From Kalaharituber pfeilii (lineage: Eukaryota; Ascomycota; Pezizomycetes; Pezizales; Pezizaceae): a DNA stretch of 55,151 bases. The notes beneath the pieces were generated by a model. That model had not been told where the DNA came from. It did no database searches and was given only the letters and a program-made list of their open reading frames with translations. This document shows positions 54,729 through 55,151 of the stretch, piece by piece; the stretch's first letter is position 1, and each line of letters begins with the position of its first letter. The stretch spans positions 1-55,151 of the forward strand of contig WHUZ01000169.1 of NCBI GenBank assembly GCA_015179045.1, given 5' to 3'. Made by a program: the position numbers and the translations under genes.

Positions 54729-55151
54729 GGAGGTGAGCAGGACTTTGAGTGGTGCTGGTGGTAGCTGCAGTAGTAGAACTCTGAGTGGTAGTACAACTTC
54801 CGAGCAGTAATAGAGCTTTTGAGTAGTGATAGGACTTTCGAGTAGTAATAGAACTCTAAGTAGCTATGTGAGAGTTTTATCCTTTAATCTTTTTCAGCTG
54901 CTTTACCTTGGTCAAGGCTAAGTAAGGCATTGAGTGGAACTAGTAATAGTAGTGGTGGGACTCTAAACAGGTATATAAAAGTTTCTGACTATGAGAAGCT
55001 CATACATAGGGCATGTGAAGTTAGTTGGTTATCTCTAAATATTGTAATATCTGTCATTAATAAGAAGGAGCATGCTAGAAGCAGTTACGATTACAGTACT
55101 AAGAAAGGCAAGGGAGTGACTATTAGAATTCCATTAGGAATAAGAGAGGTA
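54729..55151 (-). pseudogene. Continuation of the split family B-like element (gag side)
   Basis: On the minus strand this reads a leucine-rich stretch ending ...SLDQGKAAEKD near 54,880, the same GKAAEK motif as left of the nested element (48,005-48,025). This supports one interrupted element carrying an internal repeat. The plus strand is open from about 54,880 to the window end (about 90 codons, including RYIKVSDYEKLIHRACEVSW), so a different, plus-strand gene cannot be excluded. Confidence 0.4.
54783..54858. repeat. 19-bp tandem repeat, four units
   Basis: gagtggtagtacaacttcc, gagcagtaatagagctttt, gagtagtgataggactttc and gagtagtaatagaactcta start at 54,783, 54,802, 54,821 and 54,840. Directly to the right of the nested family B LTR. 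Confidence 0.8.

Noticed and set aside
1..55151. Starship captain (DUF3435 tyrosine recombinase), secondary-metabolite, HET or effector genes
   Set aside because: Looked for characteristic motifs on both strands and found none. All recognisable coding matter is transposon-derived except the two unassigned degenerate genes.

Overview
The window reads as a transposon graveyard from a filamentous ascomycete-type fungus. It is AT-rich and full of TA-type dinucleotides, and copies of the same element differ almost only by C/T and G/A transitions that turn Gln and Trp codons into stops. That is the signature expected of repeat-induced point mutation (RIP). No intact host gene could be supported. 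The only GC-balanced block is one recent LTR element at about 31.1-37.07 kb.

Layout. 1-2,724: 5' half of a minus-strand chromovirus-type Ty3/gypsy element (family A) with its 739-bp LTR, apparently nested in a second minus-strand gypsy copy (2,725-6,872). 6,890-7,236: 55-bp minisatellite. 7,240-12,851: two Tad-like LINE 3' halves, tail to tail, inside a large inverted repeat (arms about 2.3 kb, spacer about 0.4 kb). 12,852-17,838: minus-strand family B chromovirus lacking its 5' end. 17,839-22,130: minus-strand Plavaka-type (CACTA-related) transposase relic interrupted by two solo LTRs. 22,131-27,500: two degenerate, unassigned plus-strand genes separated by minisatellites and spacers. 27,540-31,101 plus 37,071-37,290: minus-strand gypsy gag-RT relic (family D) split by the complete family A element 31,102-37,065, which has a perfect 5-bp target duplication. 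37,750-41,547: plus-strand chromovirus pol, chromodomain and 3' LTR (family C). 41,548-43,970: very AT-rich relic sequence. 43,971-48,035 and 54,729-55,151: a minus-strand family B-like element split by a complete nested family B element (48,036-54,728).

The LTR elements encode the usual Gag (CCHC knuckle), retropepsin-like domain, RT, RNase H, DDE integrase and C-terminal chromodomain, all broken. The most interesting feature is that 5' ends of family A and B elements carry no obvious tRNA-type primer site. Instead, two bases past the LTR, they carry a short sequence complementary to a hairpin in the predicted 5' leader, as in the self-priming Tf1/sushi group. Other points of note are the giant inverted repeat, a 372-bp in-frame deletion that removes the RT catalytic core of the complete family B copy, a 50-residue duplication in the family A protease region, and the Plavaka relic. 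All coordinates of degenerate domains are approximate; comparisons were made by eye.
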